A DNA stretch of 64,000 bases from Halichondria panicea (lineage: Eukaryota > Porifera > Demospongiae > Suberitida > Halichondriidae): positions 279,001 through 343,000 of the forward strand of contig NC_087384.1 in NCBI RefSeq assembly GCF_963675165.1, read 5' to 3'. This document shows, piece by piece, positions 11,591-26,500 of the stretch. Position numbers and translations under genes: made by a program. Under the pieces are notes generated by a model. The model was given only the letters and a program-made list of their open reading frames with translations, had not been told where the DNA came from and ran no database searches. Each line of letters begins with the position of its first letter. Position 1 is the first letter of the stretch.

Positions 11591-14500
11591 CATATATAGC
11601 AGTAAGTAATACTTATGGATAAAGATTTAATGCAATGTAGAAAAACGGTACAACAAAGGATGAAGTGTCCAAAACCATAATGGAAATGGAATATGCTAAC
11701 TGGCTTAAATTCACCAAATATGTGAAAGTTTTCCCCCATTACACATGGAGGAACTCACTTGAAGCTGGGGTCAAAGTCTACCTCCTTGTCTCCTAGAGTG
11801 ATAGTTTGTCTGTTCCCAGAGCCCTTGACATTTTTATCCAACACCGAGTCAATGACAGGGTCGATGTACTCATCAACATCCTTGAACATGAACGGATACC
11901 CAAACTTGATAGCTAGCTCCAACTGTTTGAGGAAATCAGGCGTATTAAAAGTGGAAATTCGCAGATTGTTTTTCTCTTCTTTCTTACGTATCCAGTTATA
12001 AGCTTGTTGTTGAGGGTCCACACACAGAGGGTAACGAGTGGCTTGACTGGTCAGTATACCATTTTGTATAGAGAGCTCATCAGGAGGGAGTGATTCTGAC
12101 GTCCATTTGCTAATCTCGACGTCGTTCGTGAGCATATTCTCCAGTTTAAACGGCTGACTTAGAGGTATACCTTTCATCTTTACATCTTCCTGCCAATCTT
12201 CAACCAGCATACTGTGTCTAAAGTCCCAGGAGAAGGCACCCAGGTAACTCAGGAAAGCGGCAGAGAGTAGACAATCACCCAATAAACGAATTCGTTGCTG
12301 TTTTAAATCCTCCAAGTCCAGTTTCCATCTTTCTTTCTCAGAGCTAAGCCCAGAGATGAGTTTACTAGCAGCCAAGAGACGGCGCTCCATAAGATCAGCC
12401 TCTTCTTGTAGAGCCATCTTCTCAGTCATGGCCTCCTCGTACTGCTTGCTGAGGGCTGATAGCTCTGCCTCAATGCTAGCCAACTCTTTCTGAATCCTTT
12501 CCAGCTCACGTTTGCTCATTTGATAGTTACGTTCCAGCTTAGCCACCTGTGACCAATAAGTGTGAAAAATAATAAATACCACATTTTAGTACAAACATGA
12601 AAGTATAGTGTAGGTGCAATCTTCTAGTTCTATAAACACTATAGTTATCGCTGTATTTATTGAATGACCTTTTCTCTCTTTGGTTTGATCTCTCTGGCCA
12701 CGCTGCAATAGCCGAGCACAGCCTTGACAAACTTGAACAGTCCCCCACCAGCCTTACTGATATCCTTCATTTTAGCATAATCCACGTCCATACCATCCAT
12801 ACGAAACTGAGCGTTCTTGACCTGCAAGGAAATAATAAACTATAAGTTTGTGCTTGATATCAAGCATGTATGTACATAAAATTTAGGCCTTCTACGAATG
12901 AATTTTGATATCAAAGGGCATGTGCAGTATGCATGCAGATTCAACAAGAATTACAATACTGTATGCACTACTTAATACAGCAGTTTACCTGCGCCTGAGT
13001 GATTCCATCGACGTCAAGGTTTTGCAGTGAACTGAGGAAGTTGGTATCTGCCATCATTCCCTTGGCTGTCTTCCAGCTGGGATCCTTGAGTCCCCTCATG
13101 ACTACTATACACTCACACACTGTCTGCACTTGAGGGGGAGGCTTGGCAAAGGATCTGAGCACAGAAGAAGGCACCTTCAGTATAATTATATTAACCAGAA
13201 TTATAGACAATTATGTACTTCCCAACATAGGACTACTCTGTACATACATGTACTATGTACGTATACGTATGAAAGCCTTTGTGTACACTAGGGAATACTG
13301 TCAAAATTATCTTGCTAAACTCATGGTACAATATCACGCGTGCAGGGTTGTTTGTGTGTATACCTGATCTCAGTTACATCGCTCTTGTCCAGGTCACTGA
13401 GAGCTAATCTAGCCTCCTCCAGAGCAGGCAATGCTTCAGCCAGGGAAGCTTCAGCATCAGCCTTCTCAACCGCTATCACCTGTGGCATGGAGAGGGGGGG
13501 GGGCAGTATAAGATTATGCTTAGATACAACTGTCAAGAATCTCCTGGTCATAATTATTACGATATCACCTATATAGACCTCAATGCTACCTTATTCTGCT
13601 CTTCCATCTCGACACTCTTTATCTGAGCCATCTCTTTCTTCTCCTGTCCTAGAGCAGTCTTCTCAGAGATATCCTTGAGCAGTATCTCGCATCCCTCAGA
13701 CTTTTGACTGACGGCAACCTTTTGAACCTTGAGTTGCTCATTCAGTACCTTAATCTGCTCAGTAGCCTCCATCAGCTTTGTGAGACCACCTCCTAAACGC
13801 TGACACTGGTCTAACACAAATTTGTCTTTTTCTGTGAGTAGTTTTGTGTATGTGCTGATGAAATCTAGGTAGTTTTTGGGTGTGACATGATTCACACGAC
13901 GTAGTCTCTGTAGGAAGTCTTTGCTATACTTGCTGACTGAGAGATGAACGTGAACCACATGGTCTACCACGCACTGCTGCTGTGCACCGGGGATCTGGTC
14001 ATTCTGTGTGTGTGTGTGAGGGGGTACGTGTGTACATGATACTTGACTGTATTGCACTAATAACTTGCAGTTTGCTAAGTTTTGTACATCAACAGAATAA
14101 TAATTATGTCATAAATGTACATAGCAATCAGACAAACACACACAGACACATAATTATAGGTACCTCTGAAAGGAACTGACTGGCCACAGCATGCAGAGCT
14201 TGTTTGGGCCATGCAGTGAACCAGTCAATGGAGACATTATTGACAAGACCAGGGAAGTTACGGCAGCGAGTCTTGAGGATCTCACCCACTGGAGACATAG
14301 CCAGTACGATGTGAAGATTGTTAGTACATTTCTTTATGAAATATGACCATATGCTCTCTTTAGTCGGCGGCAGTCCCAGTTTAGTGGCCTCATCACGAAC
14401 TTGTCCGATTATCATTTCTTTCTCTTCATCCGGGAACAGTGCTGGTACCATACCAGAGGTGAGCATGTTGTTGATGAGCTCTAGGAAGCCTTCCTGAGCC

Positions 14501-17500
14501 ACGTGCCCATCAGTGAAGAGGAACACAGTCTACAGCCGAAAGGACAGTACGTTTTAATACCGTGGCTAAATTAACATGGGAATGCTCTTTTTGGTATAAT
14601 TATATACTTTCCTAATCACGAATATTGAAGGGGTATACCCTCAAAAAAGCATGTGTATGCATATCATTCTACTGGTAGTTGCGACTGTGCTTGTAAACCC
14701 CAATATCCATGCCAGGCATCACTCTCTTGTACAAGTGCTATGATAAAATACGTATACAAATACCTTCTTATTCTCGATGCCCAGTTTGTTGTACAGAGCC
14801 TTGAGGTCTTCTCTAAACTCCTCTTCTCCGTATCCTCTACTCAGAGTGATCTCAAATACCTCACAGCCTGCAGCGAATGCTCCCAGCCGAGCCAGACTCT
14901 GTCGTCCGCTACCACCCACCCCCACTAATAGGGCGTGGCCTTGGTCCATACGGATCACACGGTGGATACGTGTCAGGTGCTCTAAGGCATCGTCAAATAA
15001 CACCAAGTTCATGGCTTTGTGCTGCTCATTGTACTCTTCAAGAATCTGGAGAATAAGGAAGTCTTTTAACTTACGCATACTTGCAGTGTAGTAATTTACA
15101 TGTGTATACTGTACAATCTGTAGTCTACTGAAAGAGAAATGCCATTCTTAAACGAAATTTGAAACTATACATGTATGTTGACAGATGAGCTAGGTAAGAT
15201 TGTGCATTTGATTGCATTTAACTGACCTCGTCAAAGAATCCCTTTGCTGCATCATAGTCCTGCACGTCCTCGTACACTCTTGGCTGCTCTGGAGTGAGAG
15301 CTGTTCCATAATCACCATACAACAGAGGGTCTTTCAGGGCCACCTGTGCATGGACAGATAAAGCATTGAGATAGGTGATCATGATCCGTATACATTCAAT
15401 CAGTAATTTATTAAGGAGAGCTTTTGTTGTGGTGCATAACTTGAATTCCGTAGATCCAATTTCAACAATTTTATGATTTTCGGAAAGCTTAGAAAGAGAA
15501 CTTTCAAATGGTACCATCAAAGTTCATATACAAAATATGCCAATTTCGTCAAATACCATGGATAATAGCCCATGGTTAATAGCCCATGGTTAATAGCCCA
15601 TGGTTCAAGGCCGAAAAATGACAAATTATGGCCCCAACCAAATTTTGGATTTAAATACACCACTTGAAGGGCATCTTTCTGAAAATCATGAAAAATCAAT
15701 CAAGATTACATACCTCAGAATGACTGCTGAAATGCTCCTGTATCAGTTCACTAATATGTTCAGTAACCAACTCCTTGTCCTTATCGTTGGTGAGCCTATC
15801 ATAGAAGACACGGAGGCACTCGTTCCTCCAGACCCTCACCATGCTATCAGGTGTCCCGTAATGGTCGGGCAGTGTTTGGGAGAGCCCGTGGTAGATTCGT
15901 GACAAGTCTCGAAGATTGAAAATGTAGTGGAATTTCGACGGAGTAGGTGGGAGGTCACGAACTATGCGCTCGTATAGTTCCATTGTGGCAGTAGTGATGG
16001 GCTTAGACAGCGACTGGATATCTGGTAAATAAAATTATAAAATAATTCAAATTAAGAAAGCGTGCAGTTGGTATGGCATTGCTTCAGTAGTCTAAGGCAG
16101 TAGTCTAACAATGCATCCTCAACATGTACAATTGGGAGGCTGGAATGCAACATTCAATAGAGAGTTCCAATATACAAAAGTTGTTTATTTGAGTTATGAC
16201 CCTTTACCAGTTTCAAGCTTGCCTAATGAGTGGGCGTATGTTTACAGTGGGCGTACTACATGTAGTACACATTGCATGTACAATGTACTAGTTAGTGTAC
16301 CTTTATTGAAGGGCTCGAGGTGTCCTGAGAGGAGAGAGGAGTAGATGTGGAAGAGGGACTCAGACGAGGGGAAGGTCACATTGAACACGCTAAACAGGGA
16401 GATGAAACGAGGGTCCACCATGTTGCGACCACCACCAGCCTACACACAAACACACAGCAAATCATGTTATTATCACATAAGCTACACTGTATACTATAAA
16501 ACATGCCAATGACTACATAATTATATACTGTAATACATACCAGCTACTATAGAGCGTATGAATGACTTACTTTGCCCATAGCTGCAATGAAGAAGACCTC
16601 TTTGAAATTTTTCCAGTTGAGGTCCTTCCCTCTGTCATACATCCCTCCCTTCTCCAGCAGTAGCTTGAGGAGGGCTATGGGTTGCTGTGTGCCGTACGTG
16701 TCCACTTGAGGCATGTTCATATCGTCAACAAACACCAGCAGCTTCTTGCCTGCACATGGAGTGAGAGTACACACACACATGAGGCTAGTATGCAAGTCAC
16801 TGGTATATGCAGGAAATAACTAGATCTGTTCCAACCTTGCCACAGGGTAGAATGGGTATATAAGCAAATTATCAAACAACAACAATAATACATTTAGAGC
16901 TCTTAGAGAAATACAGATCTAGAATGCATTTAGATTTTTGTGTGCGCACTAAAAGTTAGCTTTCTGAGATCTGGGCCTGCCTTTATATACATGTACTACA
17001 ATAGGTAGAGGACAGTGTGGGCTACCTGGTGGTGGTCCAAAGGTGTCCTTCGTCCTCTTCTCTACGCTGGCCTCCAGGTTACGTTGCACATCCATGGACG
17101 TGGTTCTAGATGAGAAGTTCACATTCAACAGTAACTGCATGGAGAGAGAGAGAGAGAGAGAGAGAATTGGGTACATTGAATGTTCAGAAAACACGAGTAG
17201 AGAACCTAAATAAAGTTTTGAAAAGAAAACTAGTTACGTATATTTTCCTTATCACAATTATAAATTTTCCTGCATGCATGTGTATGTGGCTAGTACTGGT
17301 AGCTATCTATATCTGTCCCAAAACCCTCAAGATTTAGTACGTTCCTTACAAAAATAAAAATAAATTATGCTTCTGTTCTCACTGTTTGTTCAGAGTCAAG
17401 TTGTCTCAAAAAGTTCGCAGTGGTGGCTGTTTTAGAGGTCCCAGTCTCCCCCACAAGCACTACGGGTTTTTGTATGTTGACCATGAGCTCCAGTAGCCAA

Positions 17501-20500
17501 GTGTTCCTCACAGTGTCGACAGTAGGCACTAGAATCTCATTGAACTTTGTGTCCATCTTGTGAATGTACTCAGGTACTTTGTCCTGCCAGGGAACCCATC
17601 TACAGAAGAAATCATACTACGTATGAAAAAAAAGCTCTGTGGCGATTTTTATAAAGACTTAAGAGTACACCATAGATGGTTTTGACCACACTACAGCTAT
17701 ACACACTAAAACCTCCATTCACAGGTGGTTGTGTTTTGCATGTACATGTATACAGGAATTTGGAAATTTCATACAATCTCTTATAAGGTACCACTGACTT
17801 GCTTTGCTCCTGATCAAAGTAGTACTCGTACAGAGTTGGATAATGAGTAGGGACATCCCCTGGACCTGCCACAGCACCTTCTCCAGACACCTCATTCAAA
17901 GAGGCAAGCTTCTTCACAAAACTATCAAACTTTGTCCGACTCTCCTCAATGAGAGAAGCTCCCAGTGACCAGTAAACAGCAGCAAGGAAGATGCTCTCCA
18001 GTACAGAGGCGCCAATTCCTAGACTGGGCCCATTGCCATCCTTATCTAGGCTCTCCTCATTACGAGCAGGGAGAAGGGAGTCTAACACTGAGCACAACTG
18101 GGTCACCTAGAGGGCCATTAGACGAATAAGAGGTTGACTCCACACAGAAACAGGCTGCGTATATATACATATATAGTGTAATGCACACTTCAATATTATA
18201 GCTCAACCAATTCCTGTATTAGTGTACGGAGGTTTCATGAATAGCAATAATTGTAATCGTCAAAATTAAAGAGCCAATCGAACAATTTGCTCATCATACA
18301 CAGTCTCACAAAAACGTCAATATTCTTAGTGGGGTTTTAATTCAGAGTAGTACAGTGCTATGGACCCTATAATAATATAAGCAATCCACTGACCAGGTTG
18401 AGATTTGATAGAGGTACAATGGAGCGCAGTTTCTCCCCTTGTCTCCCATCAATGATCCCCTCCAGAATAAGGGAGATGCACGGAGGCACATACTTGTCAA
18501 ATAATTTGATAAACTCTTTCCTGTCTCCTTCGTTGACTAGGTTACTGATCCATCTCTCCCAGAACGGCTTGTAGCCAAGGTTCTTAGGGTCTACATACAC
18601 CATACCACAGCGTGAGACAGTGGCAGGACTGGCATACTGGAGATCACCAACCTGGAGTAAAAGAAAGGTAATACATCACAATAAGAATAGTACCAACCTG
18701 TAATATTTACATAGGGCAAAATTTCTACTATGTCTATACTGTAGATGTTTCAGTATTTGCAATACGCTGATGATACGTATGCAACACCATAACTGAGGGC
18801 ACAAGATACATGGGTTGATGAGTACACTACTATTACGTATGATATATACAAGTTCAATAGTCTATTTTATGGGATGTCACTAAGTATTTCTGCACACACA
18901 CCTCCACCAGGAGAGCACAGTGCTTGAGGAGTCTGATCCTCTCTCCATTAGCCAGGGTCAAGAGTCTGTTATCATCCATCACTGAGTTCATGTTCTCAAC
19001 CCACAGTGCATCCACATCACCATCAAACAAAATGTACTTTCGCTCATTTTTCTCAGTCGGTTTATTAATCTCTCTGAAGATGTTAGAGAGGAGTCCATCA
19101 GTCCAGTCTCTAGTGACAGGGTCTAGTATTCCATACAGCTCCACTACAGTGCAGGCCTTGGGGTTGAGCGTGTACATCTTGGTGCTCATACCTAGCCTGT
19201 ATAAGTATAAAGTGGACGTCTGAAAAGTATTAAACAGCTCAAACTAACGTAGCTGTAGTTGAAATATTAGTTGCATACTGTACAACTGTACCCAAAACCT
19301 AACATGAGTAGGTACTGTCGTATAGAAAGCTCTTTATAAGTGCTAACTAAACTTACATGTACAAACACAGTACAGTTTTCGGAACTTTACATACAAGTGT
19401 TCGTATTCTCTCACCTTGTTTGTGCTTGAGCGAGAGTGTTGATAACGACTGACTTGCCTCCTCCAGTGGGTCCCACCACCATGATGGTGTGACGTGTGAG
19501 CATCGTCTCATACAACTGAACCACCTTGTCAGCCTGCACAAGAAGAGCCATTCACAGAGTTACATACTACACAGCCCAATATAAACCTGTACAGTACACA
19601 TACGTAATTATACAACTGTACATTATATACAAATACGTATAGTACTAGTATAGCCATGTACTCTAGAAACAGAATTAAGACTGTGTACATGTACAATTCT
19701 TGCTGATAGGCTATACAGGTACTGCCAGATAGCAGGCAAAATATTAATTCCTTCTATTTAAGTTTCCTGTGACTAATACCACCAGTACTAACCACTGTGG
19801 GGATTGGGCCACATAAATAAACCACTCTCTACTTTGGCTGAGCCTACCCTCACCTGATGAGGGAGGAGGATGTACTTCTTCTCCACTAGAACACCCTCTA
19901 CTGCATCGTTGAACTTTGGATAACGGACGCGAGGGCAGTCCAGTCCCGGGAATAGGTCGCCAATTAGCCCCAGAAATAGAGGGACATCCTCAAACACAAA
20001 TTTGGGCAAGTTCATATCACGAAGAGCTCTCATGAGCACCATATCTTCGTTGAGATCAGGTGATCCTCTCTTTAGTTCACCGGCCATAACTAAGACAGCC
20101 TTGAGAGCTCTGAGGCCAAAGTCATAATGGTATTGACGAGACAGCTGGCCCTGGGCTAGCTTGTACAGCACTGTCATCTTCTTGGCAAGGACCTGATGGG
20201 GAGATTACAGGGATAACAAATACGTTAAATAAAGCATCTTTGTAACGACCAGAATTTTAATTCCGATGGTCAAATAACGTGATTTTCTGAAAGCTTAGAG
20301 AGAGGCCTTTCAGATAGTGCATTAAAATCAAAAGTCTATTTTCTACCTGTTTTTGACAAAATATCATAGACCATGCATACACAGAAAAATAGGAAATTCC
20401 AAATTTGGGATTCAAGCATACCATCTGAAATAGCTCCTTTTAAGCTTTCAGAAAATCATTAAATCGTTGAATTTTGACCATCAGAACTCTAGTTACAGAG

Positions 20501-23500
20501 CTAACTCCAAAATAAAGGGGACCTACAGGCTACGTATAAGCCATGATAGGAAACGTCCTAATGTACATACACAGGCAATGCTAATATCCTAGTAGTGTGA
20601 ACCACTATAGATACAGTAGCTATGGCATACCTTTGCCATGAGGAACCCCTCCGAGAAGAGCATGATCTCACAGATCTGTTGCAGATCTGGTACAATGACC
20701 ACCACTGGTCTAAAGAGAGCCTTGACACTCTCTGGTAGCTCTGTACGTCCAGCATAGCCAGGATTCATCGTGATGAAGATCCCCACTCTATTGTCCATCG
20801 TGATCTCAACTCCTTCAAACTAGTGGAAGGAGAGGAATGAAATATTTAATATACAGCAGAGTGTACCAATGGATTGGTTATACATACATTTCTAAAAGTT
20901 TATTTTAGATGGTTTTGAGGCCCCTGATCATATTAATTTTTTTACACACGCTACTTACTTGGAACTTGACGTGCTTATGGATGAGTGCGTTCTGAATGGT
21001 CTTGATTTGAGTGGAGATGACAGACAATACAGAGATGTCGATTCTGTTGAACTCATCAAAGCAACCCCATGCTCCACACTGACACAGCCCTGAGAATATC
21101 TTACCAACAGCCTGTGTGTGGGAGTACAGTGTACTTACTGTAATTATACGTACATCTAAAGTAGTAGATAGCTTACCAGCTACACTGTAAGCTGTAAGCT
21201 GTATTACGTACTGTAGTAGGGATTTAACCTCAAAAAAAGTGCAGAGCTAAGCTGTTATTGTATATGTACTGTACTTGTAGCTGGCTTTGAAATCAATGTG
21301 CTAAAAAGACAGCTATAATTATAGTGACCCTACAATATACCCACCTTGAAGTCCATACCTTCACCACAGTTGGTGACCACACAGAGCAGGCCCATAGCCT
21401 TGGCCAAGTCCTTGACAGTCTCTGTTTTGCCTGTACCAGCTGGGCCGGCTGGAGCACCACCAAGATGCATGGACAGTGCTTGTGTAATGGTGAGGTAGAT
21501 CCTATCAGTTAGAGGTGTAATCACAAGACGTCCATTGAGGCCCATGTACTCATATCCAAACCCAAACGATCCTGTGCACTGTCTCACTAAGAGCGTGTCC
21601 CTGTCCTGCTCCCAGTAGAACCTGAGCTGACTCTCCCACTCAAACTCTCTAGCCTCCATTATACTGCACACACACACAAGGGGACACAATCACAAACTGT
21701 ATGTTAACTCTTTGAACGCCCATAACTTTTGCTAATTTTGTAATAAAAAAAGCATCCATTCTGTAGCTCTAATAAAACTCTATTGTTATCTCAAATATCA
21801 ATATCAAACCTATAATACATGTAAAATCAGTAAGTCAATAGCCTTTAGTGTTGGACAAAAATTTAACATGTGCCATGTGATTATGCCTCGGTGTGCATGC
21901 GCAAGCGATGTATACGGTAGTGTGTGTTTGTGTCTGTGTGTGTGTATAAACAGTTACAGCTACTCAAGGATCAATGAAGTGCAAGTAAGAGTTTCTATAG
22001 GCTTCTAGTCATGTTTTCTTGGATTTTAATTCGTGGATTTGCAAAATAATGCTTCGTTCTCAAGTTATGCCTAGTTTTGCTTACTTGGAATGCCATTGCA
22101 GCCTTTTCAGAAGAGTCTGTAGCAAAACTTGTTCACCGAGTGTTGCTACTCTACTTAGTAGTTAGCTCTGCACTAGAATGCTAGCTATTGGTAGCTGCAA
22201 GAGTGCATGAGAAGAGAGCTGCAAGGCTCTGTTGACTTGCAGCCATTAATTTTAGACTTGCACGGTTGGCATCGATCGTTTTTAACAACAATCACGGTCG
22301 ATCATTACCCACTCTCCACTTCTTTTATTTGCAGCTGAAGTGATCCTTTACCGGTCTCTATTAGGTTGTTGCTTCTTTACTCCTTTGGTTTTTATACGTG
22401 TAGATCTATTTATTCATGTCAACAGCCGAGGGTTAGCACTTCAGTGCTCTAGTGTTATGTAGCTTTGGCATCTCCACCGAGGCATCAGCACCCGCGGTGC
22501 TTTCATTACAACTGTGCTTATATAACACACGTTGGGTTAATTAGCATCCGTATAACCCACACACATACAAATGAGTTAAAGTGATACCAGCGTGCTAAAA
22601 TAGCACGCATGTACTTACTAATGTGCCGATTTGACATTTAGTATTTAGCCGACATGTGTGTCACGATAACAGACTTGTTTTTACAGTGTATGGAAGTACC
22701 ATACACATGTGTGTCACGGTAACAGACTTGTTTTTACAATGTATGGAAGTACCACACTACACGTGTGTCACAGTAACAGACTTGTTTTTACAATGTATGG
22801 AAGTACCACACTACACGTGTGTCACAGTAACAGACTTGTTTTTACAGTGTATGGAAGTACCACACTACACGTGTGTCACGGTAACAGACTTGTTTTTACA
22901 GTGTATGGAAGTACCACACTACACGTGTGTCACAGTAACAGACTTGTTTTTACAATGTATGGAAGTACCACACTACACGTGTGTCACAGTAACAGACTTG
23001 TTTTTACGGTGTATGGAAGTACCACACTACACGTGTGTCACGGTAACAGACTTGTTTTTACGGTGTATGGAAGTACCACACTACACGTGTGTCACGGTAA
23101 CAGACTTGTTTTTACAATGTATGGAAGTACCACACTACACGTGTGTCACAGTAACAGACTTGTTTTTACAGTGTATGGAAGTACCACACTACACGTGTGT
23201 CACGGTAACAGACTTGTTTTTACGGTGTATGGAAGTACCACACTACACATGTGTCACAGTAACAGACTTGTTTTTACATATATACAAGAGTATATATAAT
23301 AATTATAAGAAAGAAACCTTGTTCATTGCAGATACTTTCACGGGGAATATACAATGTGGTTAAAATGCACATGCATGCTGTGCATATATAAGGAAGTCGT
23401 TGGGACATAATTATAGGAAAGATCAATCTGCTTCAAGAGGCCATGGAAATGATTGTGTTTTTTGCTTTACTTGCTTTGAGCTGCTCAGCTGCTGTAGCTG

Positions 23501-26500
23501 ACTCTCAGTCTCAACAAGATGACACTATGGATGCAGAATTCATTGCTCTGATGAACGTTTTCGATCAAAAAGCCAAGGAGCAGCATGATACATCCAACTC
23601 TGAAGCTGAGCTGCAAAGCCTCAATCAGAAAGCAATAGAGCAGAGTCACACATCTAACTTTGAAGCTAGGTCGCAAAGCCTCAAAGATTCACTCGCCAAG
23701 GCAATGGCGGACAGTTGCACTGGGCATTGCCGGTCAGCAAACCATGGAGATGGAGTAATAATTGGAACGGCACCATTCTGTGGCGGAAAATGTAGTGTTG
23801 ATTGTCCCCATCGTCAGTGCTACATAGGTACTCTTCACTGGTCTGACTATGGAGCGGGATGCTGGTGGGGCAACAAAGTGTGCTGCTGTGGTGAGGCAAA
23901 AATGATTTATTTCTTAACATAATTATATTATCATTATATACATGTACATGCATACAGCACACTGATAAAGTAAAGGAAAGACGAAGGACACAGTAAACTG
24001 TTACATAATGTGTTGTTTATTAGAAATCAATAAGTACAAAAGCAAACATAAGAGATTTATGTAATGGTTAGATCATGTGCATGAGATATCTATGTGTTAT
24101 AGTGTCCCAAATCCCGAGGGGACACTATAACCATAGATACCGAATGCACATGCTCTAACCCATTTAGATCCTACTTTTCATTGGCTAAACAAAACATTAC
24201 CTAAGGCAAAACATTTTTTTAAATCAAAGCCTTAGTATTATTCGTCAAGTTTTACTCATGCTGAACATGCTGAAAGAGTTCTGAACACTCAAGTTGCCCC
24301 TGTATGGATGAACTATACATGTAGTTAGCCTGAACCTATTAGCTCACCCATACCTAGAGTCTATAAACAAGCTCTCTTGCAAGAAACATTCTGCTACACC
24401 TATACACAAGCCCTACAACTATTTGTTTCTCAGTGTAGCCAAAAAGGAACAGCTTGCAAAAACTCAAGCCAATTTAAGCCAATACTCAAGTTATACAACT
24501 TGAATGCGTATAAGAAAACAAATCCCCAGAAAACCTGCAATACAATGACATTTATACAGACAATTATTATTATTTGTATTTTTTTTTTTATTGCATGCAT
24601 GCTTATAAGTTGTTGTGTACTGCATATTTAATAGCAATCATGTCAGATAGCTGTATTGTATGATCTTCACTAGTATTGTATTCAATAGCCAAAGGCATTT
24701 ATTAGACACTAGTTGATAAGATCTACATGTACATGGGAAGTACATGGGAAGTACATGGGAAAAGTGCCTCAGAGCAGGTATACTATTAGCCTCGATCGCA
24801 GGCCGCTCTTCCTCAAAGAGAGGGCCTGGTATCGACTGTTTGCGCATGCGCCACATAATCCCCAGAAACTGGGGACTCCGGATATTATCGTATAATGCTC
24901 AGTAAAACAATGACGTCACAACGAACAGAAGTGGATTGAAGAAAGTGGATAGAAGTGCGATTGTGAAGGTTTCTAGCTCCTGTGATAGCATTCTAATAGC
25001 TACCCCCTAGCCTGCTATGTTAACAAAGGACTCACAGCCTGCAACTGTGTGGACGACAATCGTCTGAACGGAGGGAAGGCTGACAATAGCCTATATGGAC
25101 AGGCCACGCCCATCTGACACTAACCTAGGTGAAAGTCTACATGTAGACTCTATTAGAAGAAATAGCTGCTGTAACCAAACGTACAGCTCTGTCTCTAGTT
25201 AGCTAGCTAGCTATATAGCTCTGTGTATGTAGTATTCTTTGTGTGTATATGTTATTCAGGATATTTTTCGGGGTTTAATGGGAAACATTACGGGGAAATT
25301 ATCCAATAATTTTGCGCATGCGCAAACAGTCAGTAGCAGGCCTCCTTTTTGAGGCCTTGTGAAGGAGGCTAGTATACTATGGGACTTAGTATACCTAGTA
25401 TTCCGTTGTCAAGTAATTGTATTGTAGTCAAGCGATTTGCGCAAGTGCACTAATATCTAAATGAGTTAGACACTGTGTCTAACTATTATATAGAGCATGT
25501 TGTCAGGTGCTCTATTAGAAATAGAGCACATAGCAACATAAGCAAATACACTCAAGTGGGATCTAAGAGTATAATATTATACAGGTATCATATGATATGG
25601 TACAATCCGACACTTATAGATCTATGGCAAGTATGTCATGCCATGCATGCAGTGTCATGAACAATGTTTGTTGAGAATATTTTAAACAAATTGCAGGTAC
25701 ATGCTCTGCTGCATATATATATCCAACTAGAAAAACATTTGCAATGTGAAAAATTGCTAGGATTGGCCAGGGGAAACAAGCACCCACGTTGGGTCAATTA
25801 GCACCCATATAACCCACACACATACACATGAGTTAAAGTGATACCAGCGTGCTAAAATAGGACGCATGTACTCACTAATGTGCCGATTTGACATTTAGTA
25901 TTTAGCCGACATGTGTGTCACGGTAACAGACTTGTTTTTACAATGTATGGAAGTACCACACTACACGTGTGTCACGGTAACAGACTTGTTTTTACAATGT
26001 ATGGAAGTATCACACTACACGTGTGTCACGGTAACAGACTTGTTTTTACAGTGTATGGAAGTACCACACTACACGTGTGTCACGGTAACAGACTTGTTTT
26101 TACAGTGTATGGAAGTACCACACTACACGTGTGTCACGGTAACAGACTTGTTTTTACAGTGTATGGAAGTACCACACTACACGTGTGTCACGGTAACAGA
26201 CTTGTTTTTACAGTGTATGGAAGTACCACACTACACGTGTGTCACGGTAACAGACTTGTTTTTACAGTGTATGGAAGTATCACACTACACGTGTGTCACG
26301 GTAACAGACTTGTTTTTACAGTGTATGGAAGTGCCACACTACACGTGTGTCACGGTAACAGACTTGTTTTTACAATGTATGGAAGTACCACACTACACGT
26401 GTGTCACGGTAACAGACTTGTTTTTACAATGTATGGAAGTACCACACTACACGTGTGTCACGGTAACAGACTTGTTTTTACAGTGATATATATATACAAG

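Larger units (their letters stand above)
14163..20820 (-). other. DNAH10-like AAA1 end to AAA4 exons
   Basis: About 20630-20820 encodes [20 protein letters not shown] (AAA1 end). About 19853-20192 encodes [20 protein letters not shown]. About 19416-19535 holds the AAA2 P-loop GPTGGGKS. About 18902-19196 includes [20 protein letters not shown] and the sensor region. About 17378-17570 has the AAA3 P-loop GETGTSKT. About 16570-16750 has [14 protein letters not shown] (AAA3 Walker B). About 14763-15048 has the AAA4 P-loop GVGGSGRQS, and about 14163-14530 follows with [20 protein letters not shown]. Confidence 0.85.
22530..25785. repeat. Tandem duplication unit A (about 3.26 kb)
   Basis: From CGTTGGGTTAATTAGCA to GGATTGGCCAGGGGAAACA the sequence matches unit B (25786-29060) almost base for base, apart from small indels, one 54-base repeat unit, and a cluster of changes in the last third of the nested gene. 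Contents in order: 54-base array, TATA-like box, nested gene A, hairpin, TIR element, then AT-rich sequence with no gene. Confidence 0.9.

Noticed and set aside
14890-14930. Lys to Arg in the AAA4 P-loop (GVGGSGRQS) as an inactivating change
   Set aside because: Arg at this place is common in axonemal dynein heavy chains, so it is not unusual here.
22656-23363. 235-codon ORF (and an overlapping 196-codon ORF) across array A
   Set aside because: Both follow from a 54-base unit lacking stops in those frames. Two frames are open at once, and the text is a pure repeat just upstream of a TATA box. Not supported as protein.
23485-23962. Antisense ORFs over the nested genes (63 and 93 codons; similar in unit B)
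   Set aside because: Shadows of the plus-strand coding region; no features of their own.
22651-26485. CRISPR-like array
   Set aside because: The 54-base units are contiguous with no unique spacers, and the context is a spliced animal gene.
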